DNA from: an uncultured Rhodospirillales bacterium
Lineage (GTDB): Bacteria > Pseudomonadota > Alphaproteobacteria > Acetobacterales > Acetobacteraceae
Assembly (NCBI GenBank): GCA_903835235.1
Contig: CAILMF010000026.1
Coordinates: forward strand, 62,001-126,000
Direction of reading: 5' to 3'
DNA length: 64,000 nucleotides
Below the pieces are notes generated by a model. The model was not told where the DNA came from. It made no database searches and saw only the letters and a program-made list of their open reading frames with translations. The stretch's first letter is position 1, and the number at the start of each line of letters is the position of its first letter. Shown one piece after another: positions 42,843 through 50,993 of the stretch. The translations under genes were made by a program, and so were the position numbers.

Positions 42843-43963
42843 CCGCCGAGGTCTGGATCACCGGTATCGGCCTGGTTTCCTCGCTGGGCGAAGGCGCCGG
42901 CCCGCATCTGGCCGCGCTGGCGGAGCCGGGCTTCCAGCCGGTGCTGGACCGCGAGAGCTTCGCCCCCTTCACCATCCACCCGCTTCCGGCCCTGCCGTTC
43001 GAGACGCAGATGCCCCGCCGCGACCTGCGGCAGATGGAAACCTGGCAGCGCCTGGGCGTCTTCGCCGCCGGCCTGGCGCTGGACAGCGCCGCCGCCAAGC
43101 CCCTGGCCGCCGAGATCGACCTGATGGTCGCCGCCGGCGGCGGTGAACGCGATGTGGCGCTGGACGAGGCGATCTTCACCGAGATCACCGCCGTGCCACC
43201 GGCCGAGCGCCCGGCCTGGTTGAACCAGCGCATCGCCGGCGGGCTGCGGCCTACCTTGTTCCTGGCGCAGCTGCCCAACCTGCTGGCCGGCAGCATCACC
43301 ATCGTCCACGGCGTTGCCCGCTCCTCCCGCACGCTGATGGGCATGGAACTGGCCGGCGCCGACGCGCTGCGCCTCGGCCTCTCCCGGGTGGCCCATGGCG
43401 CCAGCCAGATGACGCTGGTCGGCGCCAGCCTGAACCCGGCCCGCTGGGACGAGCTGATGACCTATGGTACCGCCGGGCTGAACCTGGCCGGCGACTGGCA
43501 GCCGGTGGCGCAGCGCCCCGCCTCGGGCGGCTTCTGCCTCGGCGGCCTGGGCTGCTTCCTGCTGCTGGAAGCCGCCGACCACGCCCGCGCCCGCGGCGTG
43601 ACTCCCTTCGCCCGGCTGGCACATGTCGGCACCGGCATGGCCCGGCGCGAGGCGGAAGACACGGCCGCCGCCAGCGCCGCTACGCTGTTCGAGAAGCTGC
43701 GCGACCGCCTGCGCCCCGGCGCCGCCGTGCTGAGTGCCGCCAGTGGCGTTGACCCGGCGGACGAAGCCGGCTTCCTGGCCAGCACCGGCGCCGGCCCGGC
43801 CCGCTACAGCGCCGACCTGCTGGGCCATGGCGTGGAGGCCAGCTTCCCCGCTGCCGTGGCCCTGGCCGCCTTGCAGGCCCAGGCCGGCCTGGCGCCGCAG
43901 ACCCTGGTCAGCGGCTTCGGCGCCTACCGCGGCGAGGCACTTGCCATGGTGGAGGCGGTATGA
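42839..43963 (+). CDS. fabF2XL: FabF2XL, ketosynthase-fold protein lacking catalytic Cys
   Basis: The product is 374 residues with a thiolase fold (VWITGIGLVSSLGEGAG). Aligned by eye to FabF1XL, the nucleophile motif TACATG is replaced by HGVARSS and the first catalytic His (NAHGTST) by SAASGVD. The second His remains in LLGHGVEASFP. It therefore cannot catalyse condensation alone and probably acts as a chain-length-factor-like partner of FabF1XL. Its end overlaps fabF1XL (ATGA), which supports a heterodimer made in equal amounts. Confidence 0.88.
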   Translation: MTAEVWITGIGLVSSLGEGAGPHLAALAEPGFQPVLDRESFAPFTIHPLPALPFETQMPRRDLRQMETWQRLGVFAAGLALDSAAAKPLAAEIDLMVAAGGGERDVALDEAIFTEITAVPPAERPAWLNQRIAGGLRPTLFLAQLPNLLAGSITIVHGVARSSRTLMGMELAGADALRLGLSRVAHGASQMTLVGASLNPARWDELMTYGTAGLNLAGDWQPVAQRPASGGFCLGGLGCFLLLEAADHARARGVTPFARLAHVGTGMARREAEDTAAASAATLFEKLRDRLRPGAAVLSAASGVDPADEAGFLASTGAGPARYSADLLGHGVEASFPAAVALAALQAQAGLAPQTLVSGFGAYRGEALAMVEAV

Positions 43964-45204
43964 GCCAGCAACGCGCCATCGCCGTCACCGGCATCGGCCT
44001 GGTCACCCCGCTCGGCTTCGGTGTGGTGGACAGCTGGGCCGCGCTGCTGGCCGGCAAGTCCGGCGTGCGGCCCATTACCCGCTTCGCCACCGACAATCTG
44101 AAGACCCGCTTCGCCGCCAGCGTCATGCTGCCGGAGGAGAGCGGCGGCCGCTTCGTCTCCGCCGCCGACCGCCTGCACAGCTACGCCGGCATGGCCGCCG
44201 AGGAAGCCCTGGCCATGGCCGGCCTGGGCGGCCGGGCCGGCTTCCCCGGGCCGCTGGTGCTGGGCATGCCGCCGATCGAGGTGGAACTCACCGACCGCCT
44301 GGCCCTGCTGGCCCGCGCCAATACGCCGGGCTACGCCGGCTTGGCTTCAGCCAGCGTGGAACCCGGCCTGGCCGACCGCACGCTGATGATGGCCGCCCCC
44401 GCCCGGCTGGCCGCGCGCTTCGGCACGCGTGGTGCGCCCATCTCCCTGACCACGGCCTGCGCCACCGGCGTCACCGCCATCCAGGTCGCCATGGAGGCGA
44501 TTCGCTTCGGCGAGGCCGATTGCGTGCTGTGCATCAGCGCCGAAAGCAGCATCCAGACCGAGGCGCTGATCCGCTTCTCGCTGCTCCAGGCCCTGTCCAC
44601 CCGCAACGACAGCCCGGAGACGGCCTCCCGCCCGTTCGACGCCACCCGCGACGGCTTCGTCATGGCCGAGGGCGCCGCCTGCCTGGTGCTGGAAAGCGCC
44701 GCCCATGCGAAGGCGCGCGGCGCCAAGCCGATGGGCTGGGTGCTCGGCGGCGGCGAGTTCGCCGACGGCTTCCACCGCACCCGCGCCAACCCGGATGGCA
44801 GCACCATCGTCACCGCCATGCAGCGCGCGCTGGACGATGCCGGGATAGCGCCTGGGCAGGTGGACTACATCAACGCCCACGGCACCAGCACGCCGGAAAA
44901 CGACAAGATGGAATCGGCGGGCATCCACACCGTCTTCGGTGCCACGCCGCCGCCGGTCTCCTCCAACAAGTCCAGCATCGGCCACAGCATCAGCGCCAGC
45001 GGCGCCATTGAGGCGGTGTTCAGCCTGCTGACCATCCGCGACGGCATGATGCCGCCGACCATCAACTACGGCACGCCGGACCCGGCGATTGCGCTGGACG
45101 TGGTGCCGAATGTGGCGCGGGCGGCCAAGGTGCAGCGGGCGCTGTCCAACTCCTTCGGCTTCGGCGGGCAGAATTCCTGCCTGGTGCTGGGCGCGGAACC
45201 GTAG
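43960..45204 (+). CDS. fabF1XL: FabF1XL, beta-ketoacyl-ACP synthase for VLCFA elongation
   Basis: The product is 414 residues with the full ketosynthase triad: Cys167 in TTACATGVTA, His307 in NAHGTSTPEND and His342 in NKSSIGHSISASG. It condenses acyl-AcpXL with malonyl units. The ATG overlaps the fabF2XL stop. A 128-base gap with a hairpin and a C9 tract follows before adh2XL, so adh2XL-lpxXL may have its own promoter. Confidence 0.94.
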   Translation: MSQQRAIAVTGIGLVTPLGFGVVDSWAALLAGKSGVRPITRFATDNLKTRFAASVMLPEESGGRFVSAADRLHSYAGMAAEEALAMAGLGGRAGFPGPLVLGMPPIEVELTDRLALLARANTPGYAGLASASVEPGLADRTLMMAAPARLAARFGTRGAPISLTTACATGVTAIQVAMEAIRFGEADCVLCISAESSIQTEALIRFSLLQALSTRNDSPETASRPFDATRDGFVMAEGAACLVLESAAHAKARGAKPMGWVLGGGEFADGFHRTRANPDGSTIVTAMQRALDDAGIAPGQVDYINAHGTSTPENDKMESAGIHTVFGATPPPVSSNKSSIGHSISASGAIEAVFSLLTIRDGMMPPTINYGTPDPAIALDVVPNVARAAKVQRALSNSFGFGGQNSCLVLGAEP

Positions 45205-45225
45205 CGGCGCCTGCAGTCCCGTCAC

Positions 45226-45260
45226 GCCCGGGCTCGCCCCGGGCTCCCACGCCCCCCCCC
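45226..45260 (+). repeat. Hairpin and C9 homopolymer in the fabF1XL-adh2XL gap
   Basis: GCCCGGG-CTCGC-CCCGGGC (45226-45244) is a perfect 7-bp stem, followed by nine C residues at 45252-45260. The stem could attenuate or terminate, and the tract could slip. The remainder of 45205-45332 holds no other clear signal. Confidence 0.45.
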
Positions 45261-45332
45261 AGGCACCACCCCAATTGCGCACCGCACCATTGCCGGGCTA
45301 CAGCCTGCGTCCCTGATTCGAGGCACCATCCC

Positions 45333-46355
45333 ATGCGCGCCCTGCAATTGTTCGGCGACCGCGACCTGCGCATCACCGAGATCGCCCCGCCCCCGCCGCC
45401 CGGCGAGGGCGAGGTGCAGCTCCGCATGCTCGGCGTGGCGCTGAACCATATCGACGTCTGGGGCTGGCGCGGCATGGCCTTCGCCAAGCGCAACCTGCCG
45501 GTCACGGTGGGCGTGGAGGCGGTGGGCGAGGTTGCCGCCATCGGCCCCGGCGTGACCCAATGGCAGGTGGGCCAGCGCGTGGTGCCCTATGGCGCGCTGG
45601 TCTGCGGCCAGTGCCGCCACTGCAAGGCCGGCCGCGACAACCTGTGCGAGAACGTCGCGGGCGTCCGCGGCTTCCACGTCAACGGCTTCGCGCAGGACCT
45701 GACGAACATCCCGGCCCGGCTGCTGCTGGCGGTGCCGGATGGCGTGGCCACCGAGGACGCCGCCTGCGCCGCCGTCACCTTCTCCACCGTGCAGCACATG
45801 CTGTTCGACAATGCCCGCCTGCAACCCGGCGAGACCGTGCTGGTGCAGGCCGCCGGCTCCGGCATCGGCACCGTCGCGGTGAAGATGGCCAAGGCGCTGG
45901 GCTGCATCGTCATCGGCACGGTGGGGGATGAGGAAAAGCGCGCCAAGGCCATCGCGCTCGGTTGCGACCACGTGGTGAACTACAACACCGAACGGTTCGA
46001 GAGCGTCTGCCGCAAGGTGACGCAGAAGCGCGGCGTGGACGTGGTGTTCGAACATGTCGGCGCCGCCACCTGGGCCGCCAGCCTGCTGTCCATGAGCATG
46101 GGCGGCCGCCTGGTCACCTGCGGCAGCACGTCGGGCGTCTCCGCCGACACCAACCTGATGATGCTGTTCCAGCGCCAGCTGCGGCTCATCGGCAGTTTCG
46201 GTAGTGCCATCCACAACGTGGCGGAGGGGCTGGAGAAGATGGCCGCGGGCATCACGCCGGTCATCGACACGCTGGTCACGCTGGACGGCTATGAGGCCGC
46301 GCTGCACCGGCTGGAATCCCGCCGGGTCTTCGGCAAGATCGTCGTCACGCTCTGA
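45333..46355 (+). CDS. adh2XL: Adh2XL-like zinc-binding MDR dehydrogenase
   Basis: The product is 340 residues, a medium-chain dehydrogenase/reductase. The structural zinc lobe is complete (CGQCRHCKAGRDNLCENV) and the nucleotide motif is VLVQAAGSGIGTVAVKMAKALG. The usual GHE of the catalytic zinc site reads GVEAVGE, so catalytic zinc binding is doubtful and an enoyl-reductase-like or quinone-reductase-like reaction fits better. In the rhizobial cluster the homologue is called Adh2XL. It overlaps lpxXL by one base. Confidence 0.88.
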   Translation: MRALQLFGDRDLRITEIAPPPPPGEGEVQLRMLGVALNHIDVWGWRGMAFAKRNLPVTVGVEAVGEVAAIGPGVTQWQVGQRVVPYGALVCGQCRHCKAGRDNLCENVAGVRGFHVNGFAQDLTNIPARLLLAVPDGVATEDAACAAVTFSTVQHMLFDNARLQPGETVLVQAAGSGIGTVAVKMAKALGCIVIGTVGDEEKRAKAIALGCDHVVNYNTERFESVCRKVTQKRGVDVVFEHVGAATWAASLLSMSMGGRLVTCGSTSGVSADTNLMMLFQRQLRLIGSFGSAIHNVAEGLEKMAAGITPVIDTLVTLDGYEAALHRLESRRVFGKIVVTL

Positions 46356-47242
46356 TGCATCCCGCCGCCGCCTGGCTGGCCGCGCGCGGCCTGCGCCTGG
46401 CCTTCGCGCTGATCCGCGCGCTGGGGCCGGACCGCGCCGCGGCCTTGGGCGCCTTCGTGGCCCGCAGCATCGGCCCGCTGCTGCCGCAGCAGCGCATCGC
46501 CCTGGCCAATGTGCGCGCCGCGCTGCCGGAGCTTTCCGACGCGCAGCAGCGCCAGGTGGTGCGCGACGCCTGGGACAATCTCGGCCGCGTCGCCTGCGAA
46601 TACGTCCATCTCGGCCGCATCTATGATTTCGACCCCGACCACCCCAATACCGGCCGAATCGAGGCCAGCCCCGAGGTCATCGCCCGCACCGAGGCACTGC
46701 GCTCGGCCGGCCCGGCGCTGCTGTTCAGCGCCCACCTGGGCAATTGGGAGTTGCCGGCGCTGGTGCCGGCGCGCCACGGCATCCCCAGCGCGGTGCTGTA
46801 CCGCACGCCCAACAACCCGGTCGTGGCGGAAGAAATCCTGCGCCTGCGCCGCGGCATGATGGGCACGCTGATCCCCGCCGGCTTCGCCGCGCCGCGCCGC
46901 ATGGCCGAAGCCCTGGACCAGGGCGAGCTGGTGGGCATGCTGGTGGACCAGCACTTCAGCCGCGGCCCGCGCATCAACTTCCTCGGCCGCCCGGCCTCGG
47001 CCAACCCGCTGATCCCGCAACTGGCCCGGCGCTACGACTGCCCGCTGTACGGCGCCCGCGCCGTGCGGCTGCCCAAGGGCCGCTTCCGGCTGGAGTTGGT
47101 CGGCCCGCTGGAGCTGCCGCGCGACGCCGCGGGCAAGGTGGACGTGGCCGGCACCACGCAGTTGATCAACGACATCATCGCCGGCTGGGTCCGCGACACG
47201 CCGGGCCAATGGCTGTGGATGCACCGCCGGTGGCGCGGCTGA
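46355..47242 (+). CDS. lpxXL: LpxXL, very-long-chain acyl transferase for lipid A
   Basis: The product is 295 residues of the LpxL/HtrB lysophospholipid acyltransferase family. The catalytic HxxxxE is FSAHLGNWELPAL (His127, Glu132), with DQHFSRGPRINFLGRPA downstream. The N-terminal hydrophobic part anchors it at the inner membrane. It would move the VLCFA from AcpXL to lipid A. The terminal codons WRG-stop form the first unit of a 26-bp tandem repeat. Confidence 0.93.
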   Translation: MHPAAAWLAARGLRLAFALIRALGPDRAAALGAFVARSIGPLLPQQRIALANVRAALPELSDAQQRQVVRDAWDNLGRVACEYVHLGRIYDFDPDHPNTGRIEASPEVIARTEALRSAGPALLFSAHLGNWELPALVPARHGIPSAVLYRTPNNPVVAEEILRLRRGMMGTLIPAGFAAPRRMAEALDQGELVGMLVDQHFSRGPRINFLGRPASANPLIPQLARRYDCPLYGARAVRLPKGRFRLELVGPLELPRDAAGKVDVAGTTQLINDIIAGWVRDTPGQWLWMHRRWRG

Positions 47243-47330
47243 CGCCACGACGGCATTGGCGTGGCTGACGCCACAACGGAGATGGCGCGGCTGAGGCCGC
47301 CACTCACGTGGCGCAGCTGACCTGACCGCC
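47231..47330 (+). repeat. 26-bp tandem repeat, about four units, starting within the lpxXL stop
   Basis: Units start at 47231, 47257, 47283 and 47309. Each begins TGGCGYGGCTGA or TGGCGCAGCTGA; the first two continue CGCCACRACGG. The first unit encodes Trp-Arg-Gly-stop of lpxXL, so later units repeat the stop context. It ends just before the convergent kinase stop at 47333. Confidence 0.75.
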
Positions 47331-47332
47331 GC

Positions 47333-48781
47333 TCAGCCCTGCAGGCGCGCCAGCGGCAGGGCCAGTTCCACCAGCAGCCCGCGCTCGCGCCAGTCGAAGC
47401 TCGCCCGCCCGCCCAGCTGCGCCGCGCATTGCGCCACCAGCCGCTGGCCGAAGCCCTGGCTCGGCTGCGCCGGCATCGCCGAGGCCTGCTCGTCCCAGGT
47501 CAGCCGCAGCGTGCCATCCTGCGCGGTGGGCTGCCACTGCACGGCCAGGCTGCCGGCGGGGCCGGAGAGCGCACCATGCCGCGCGGCATTGGTCGCCAGT
47601 TCGTGCAGCACCAGCGCCAGAGGCGGCGCGGCCAGCGCACCCACCGCCACCGGCTCGCCGTGCAGCCGCAGCCGCTCGGGGTCCGCGGGCGTCCGGAACG
47701 GCCCCAGCAGTGCCTCCGCCAGCGCCTGCAACGTGGTGTGCTGGCCGGCCGCCGGCGCTTCGGCGAAGCCGCCGCCGATCGCCAGCTTCACCAGGTCATG
47801 CGCCCGGGCCAGCGCGTCGATCCGCCCCAGCAGGGTCACCCGCATCTCCTGCGGCGTTGCCGCGCCGCGGGCGCTGAACGCGACCAGCCCGGCGATCACC
47901 GCGAACAGGTTCTTCACCCGGTGGTCCAGCTCTCGCAGCAGCAGGGTATGGGCGCGCTCGGCGCGTTGCCGCCCGGTGGTTTCCTCCACCATGATCCCCA
48001 CGCTGGCCACCTGGCGCGTCTCGGGGTCCCGCACCGGGTAGTATTGCGCCACCCAGTCGCGGGTCACGCCCGGCAGCGCCGGGGTCTGCCCGCTCAGCGG
48101 CACGCCGGTGATGCGTTCCCCGGTGGCCAGGACCTGGCGCAGCAGCGGCTCGATCTTTTCCTGCAGATCCGGCACCACCTGCCAGGCCGACCGCCCCAGA
48201 TGTTCCTGCGCGCCGATGCCATTCATGCCCGCCAGGGCCTCGTTGACGCGGACAAAGCGCAGCTGGTCGTCCAATTGCGCCAGGCCGAGCGGCGCGGTGC
48301 GGTAGAGCGTCTCCAGCTCGGCCAGGCGACGGCGGGCCTCGCCCTCCGCCTGGGCCTGGGCCAGTTCGGCCCGGCGCCGGCGGGTGATGTCCTGCAACGT
48401 CACGGCCAGCCAGGGCCGGTCCTGCAACACCGCCAGCCGCGGCCGCACCAGCACGTGCCGGGTTGCGCCATCGGCCAGGTGCAGCGGGGCCTCCATCGGG
48501 CCGCTGCCGGCCTCAGCGGCGGCCAGCAGCCCCTGCCCCAGCGCCGCGCCATCCAGCCCCGCCTCCAGCGCCGCCCACCAGGCGGCGGCCACGCCCTCGG
48601 GCTCGCAGCCCAGCAGGGTCGCGGCCTCGGCATTGCCGGCAGCGGCTGCCAGGGTCGTGGGGTCCAGCAGGACCAGCGCAATCGGCACCGCTTCCAGAAA
48701 GGCCCGGATCTCCGCGCCCACCGGCAAGGCCGCCACCCCGGGCCCGGCAGAATGTTGCGCCGAAAGGCTGGACGCACTCAT
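47333..48781 (-). CDS. HWE-family histidine kinase with two PAS domains
   Basis: The product is about 482 residues from ATG 48781 (GTG 48811 possible). A weak PAS (about 25-140) and a second PAS (about 155-275, with GRSAWQVVPDLQEKIEPLLRQVL) precede the HWE kinase core: phospho-accepting His in LLLRELDHRVKNLFAVI, N-box LALVLHELATNAARHGALS and G-box GFGQRLVAQC. It is soluble, so it senses an internal cue such as redox or light by analogy to the family; no flavin-binding cysteine is evident. No response regulator is adjacent. Confidence 0.9.
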   Translation of the reverse strand: MSASSLSAQHSAGPGVAALPVGAEIRAFLEAVPIALVLLDPTTLAAAAGNAEAATLLGCEPEGVAAAWWAALEAGLDGAALGQGLLAAAEAGSGPMEAPLHLADGATRHVLVRPRLAVLQDRPWLAVTLQDITRRRRAELAQAQAEGEARRRLAELETLYRTAPLGLAQLDDQLRFVRVNEALAGMNGIGAQEHLGRSAWQVVPDLQEKIEPLLRQVLATGERITGVPLSGQTPALPGVTRDWVAQYYPVRDPETRQVASVGIMVEETTGRQRAERAHTLLLRELDHRVKNLFAVIAGLVAFSARGAATPQEMRVTLLGRIDALARAHDLVKLAIGGGFAEAPAAGQHTTLQALAEALLGPFRTPADPERLRLHGEPVAVGALAAPPLALVLHELATNAARHGALSGPAGSLAVQWQPTAQDGTLRLTWDEQASAMPAQPSQGFGQRLVAQCAAQLGGRASFDWRERGLLVELALPLARLQG

Positions 48782-48926
48782 GCGACAGCCAGCCGCCGCG
48801 GGATGCAACACATTCGACAGGTCATCTCAGGTTGCATCACCAGGGGAGTGTCGGGTTACCGTTGGTTTGTCGCCCATCGGTGAACCGCTGACGCTTCACA
48901 AATGCGTCAACCGCGTTGCAACTCGC

Positions 48927-49805
48927 TCACGCTTGGCGAAGCATCTCGATGATGCCGGAGAAATCCTGGCCACCGCCCCCCTCGGCGGTGAAGGCCTGGT
49001 ACAGCGCCAGCGCCTTGGCGCCCATCGCCGCGGTCATGCCGGCATCGGCCGCCGCCTGCTGCGCCAGGCCCAGATCCTTCTCCATCAGCGCCGCGGCGAA
49101 GCCCGGCTTGTAGTCCCGGTTTGCCGGGCTGGCCGGCACCGGGCCGGGCACCGGGCAATAGCTGGTGAGCGCCCAGCTCTGCGACGTCGCCTTGCTGGTC
49201 ACGTCGAACAGCGTCTGCGCCGAAACCCCCAGCTTTTCCGCCATGATGAAGGCCTCGCAGGTGCCGATCATGGTCACCGCCAGCATCATGTTGTTGCAGG
49301 CCTTCACCACCTGGCCATTCCCCGGGCCGCCGCAATGGACAATGGTCTTGCCCATGGCCTGGAACACCGGCTGGGCCTTGTCAAAAGCGTCCTTCGGGCC
49401 GCCGACCATGAAGGCCAGCGTGCCGTTCTCGGCGCCCATGGTGCCGCCGGAGACGGGTGCGTCCAGCATCGGCCGCGGCATGGCGGCGGCCACTTCGCGC
49501 GCCGTCGCCACGTCGATGGTGGAGCTGTCGATCAGCACCGCGCCCGGCGCCGTGGCGGCGGCCAGGCCGGATTGGGTCAGGTAGGTGTCGCGCACATGCT
49601 TGCCCGCCGGCAGCATCGTCACCAGGAACTCGGCACCCTCGGCCGCCGCCACGCCGCCGGAAACCACCGTGCCGCCCGCGGCGGCAAAGGCTTCCAGCGC
49701 CGCGGGGGAAAGGTCGAAGCCGCGCACCTCATGCCCCGCCTTCAGCAGGTTGCGCGCCATCGGGCCGCCCATGTTGCCCAAGCCGATGAAACCGATGCGT
49801 GCCAT
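48927..49805 (-). CDS. 3-hydroxyisobutyrate dehydrogenase-like beta-hydroxyacid dehydrogenase
   Basis: The product is 292 residues. The Rossmann motif is RIGFIGLGNMGGPMARNLLKAGHEV, the substrate loop is DAPVSGGTMGAENGTLAFMVGG, and the catalytic Lys is in GNGQVVKACNNMMLA. The C-terminal YKPGFAAALMEKDLGLAQ is typical of MmsB. It may instead reduce tartronate semialdehyde (GarR). GGGGAG stands 7-8 bases before the ATG. No valine-degradation gene flanks it. Confidence 0.92.
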   Translation of the reverse strand: MARIGFIGLGNMGGPMARNLLKAGHEVRGFDLSPAALEAFAAAGGTVVSGGVAAAEGAEFLVTMLPAGKHVRDTYLTQSGLAAATAPGAVLIDSSTIDVATAREVAAAMPRPMLDAPVSGGTMGAENGTLAFMVGGPKDAFDKAQPVFQAMGKTIVHCGGPGNGQVVKACNNMMLAVTMIGTCEAFIMAEKLGVSAQTLFDVTSKATSQSWALTSYCPVPGPVPASPANRDYKPGFAAALMEKDLGLAQQAAADAGMTAAMGAKALALYQAFTAEGGGGQDFSGIIEMLRQA

Positions 49806-49996
49806 ATGGCGCTCCCCCTCGCTTCGCTGCGCGCCAGGGTAAGGCCAGCCCGCCGCTTCGTCACGCCCCCGGGCTGCCTTCGCGCGTCGCCCGCTGCGGC
49901 CTTGTTGCCGCGCAGACTCCAACCGGGCGCCCTTGGGCATTGGCAGCGCCAGGCGTCATCGCCACCTTGGCCTATCAAACCAGGGTTATCAGCCGC

Positions 49997-50896
49997 ATGA
50001 CCACCGCCCAGGACCGCCAGCGCCAACGCGTCGCCCGCTACTATCGCTGGCTGGACCGCCTGGCCTTCCTGCGGGAGCTGCGCGGCCAGAGCGGCAGCGA
50101 GGCGCAGCCGGTGCATCGCCAGCTGAAGGACCCCGCCGGCGGCCCGCCCAGCGCCATGCTGGTCCACCGCTTGATGATCGAGGGGCTGGCGCTGCCCGAA
50201 TCGCCCCGCGTGCTGGATGCCGGCTGCGGCTATGGCGCGACGGCGCTGGACCTGATCCCCGTCATCGGCGGCCAATGGCTGGGCGTGACGCTGAGCGAGG
50301 TGCAGGCCCGGCGCGGCCAGGCCGAGGCCGAGCGGCGTGGCCTGACCGGCCAGCTGAGCTTCGCCCTGCAAAGCTACGACGACCCGCTGCCGGGCGGCTT
50401 CGACCTGGCGATCGGCATCGAAAGCCTGATCCACAGCGCCGACCCCGCGCGCACCATCGGCAACCTTGCTGCGGCACTGCGCCCCGGCGGCTGGCTGGTG
50501 ATGGTGGACGACATGCCCGAGCCCGACCTGCCCGCCGCCAGCGCTGCCCAACTCGCCCTGTTCAAGCGCATGTGGCGCTGCCCGGTGGCGCCGACGCGGG
50601 ACGGCTGGGTGGCCGCGATGCAGGCCGCCGGGCTGGCGTTGCAGCGCGAGGTTGACCTGACCCCGCTGACCCTGCCCCGCAGCGCCGAGGCCCTGGCCGC
50701 GCCGCTGGCCCGGCAGCAGCGCCGCGCCTGGTGGCTCGGCTGGTTGGGCCTGAGCGTGCGCGAGGAAGCCGATATCGGCGGCATGACGCTGGAGAACCTG
50801 CTGCGCGAGGGCGCCGTGCGCTATCGCCTGCTGGTGGCGCAGAAGCCGGAGGTGCCGGCGCCGCTGGGTGCGGTAGCGGCCACGGCCGAAGGCTAG
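49997..50896 (+). CDS. Class I SAM-dependent methyltransferase
   Basis: The product is 299 residues with motif I VLDAGCGYGATALDLIP, post-I VTLSEVQARRGQA and motif II-like FDLAIGIESLIHS, as in cyclopropane-synthase/UbiE-like and gamma-tocopherol methyltransferase-like proteins. The C-terminal half has Arg/Trp-rich RQQRRAWWLGWLG, which may contact a membrane. Substrate unknown. The 190-base region upstream holds no firm promoter. The stop runs directly into the repeat copy at 50896. Confidence 0.85.
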   Translation: MTTAQDRQRQRVARYYRWLDRLAFLRELRGQSGSEAQPVHRQLKDPAGGPPSAMLVHRLMIEGLALPESPRVLDAGCGYGATALDLIPVIGGQWLGVTLSEVQARRGQAEAERRGLTGQLSFALQSYDDPLPGGFDLAIGIESLIHSADPARTIGNLAAALRPGGWLVMVDDMPEPDLPAASAAQLALFKRMWRCPVAPTRDGWVAAMQAAGLALQREVDLTPLTLPRSAEALAAPLARQQRRAWWLGWLGLSVREEADIGGMTLENLLREGAVRYRLLVAQKPEVPAPLGAVAATAEG

Positions 50897-50990
50897 ACCG
50901 TGATCACCGCTCACTGAAGTGGTGATCACGGTCCAGGTTCTTTCGAGAGACTGATTCACGGCTTGCGGCGATCCCGCCTCAGCCGATCAG
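50896..50990 (+). repeat. Palindromic repeat copy C (complete two-hairpin form)
   Basis: First hairpin 50896-50933: GACCGTGATCACC with GGTGATCACGGTC, extended by CT/AG and a G-T pair to about 16 bp around loop CACTGA. Then CAGGTTCTTTCGAGAGA and the second palindrome 50951-50990, CTGATTCACGGC to GCCGATCAG. It fills the convergent gap and would terminate both genes if transcribed. Confidence 0.7.
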
Positions 50991-50993
50991 GCT

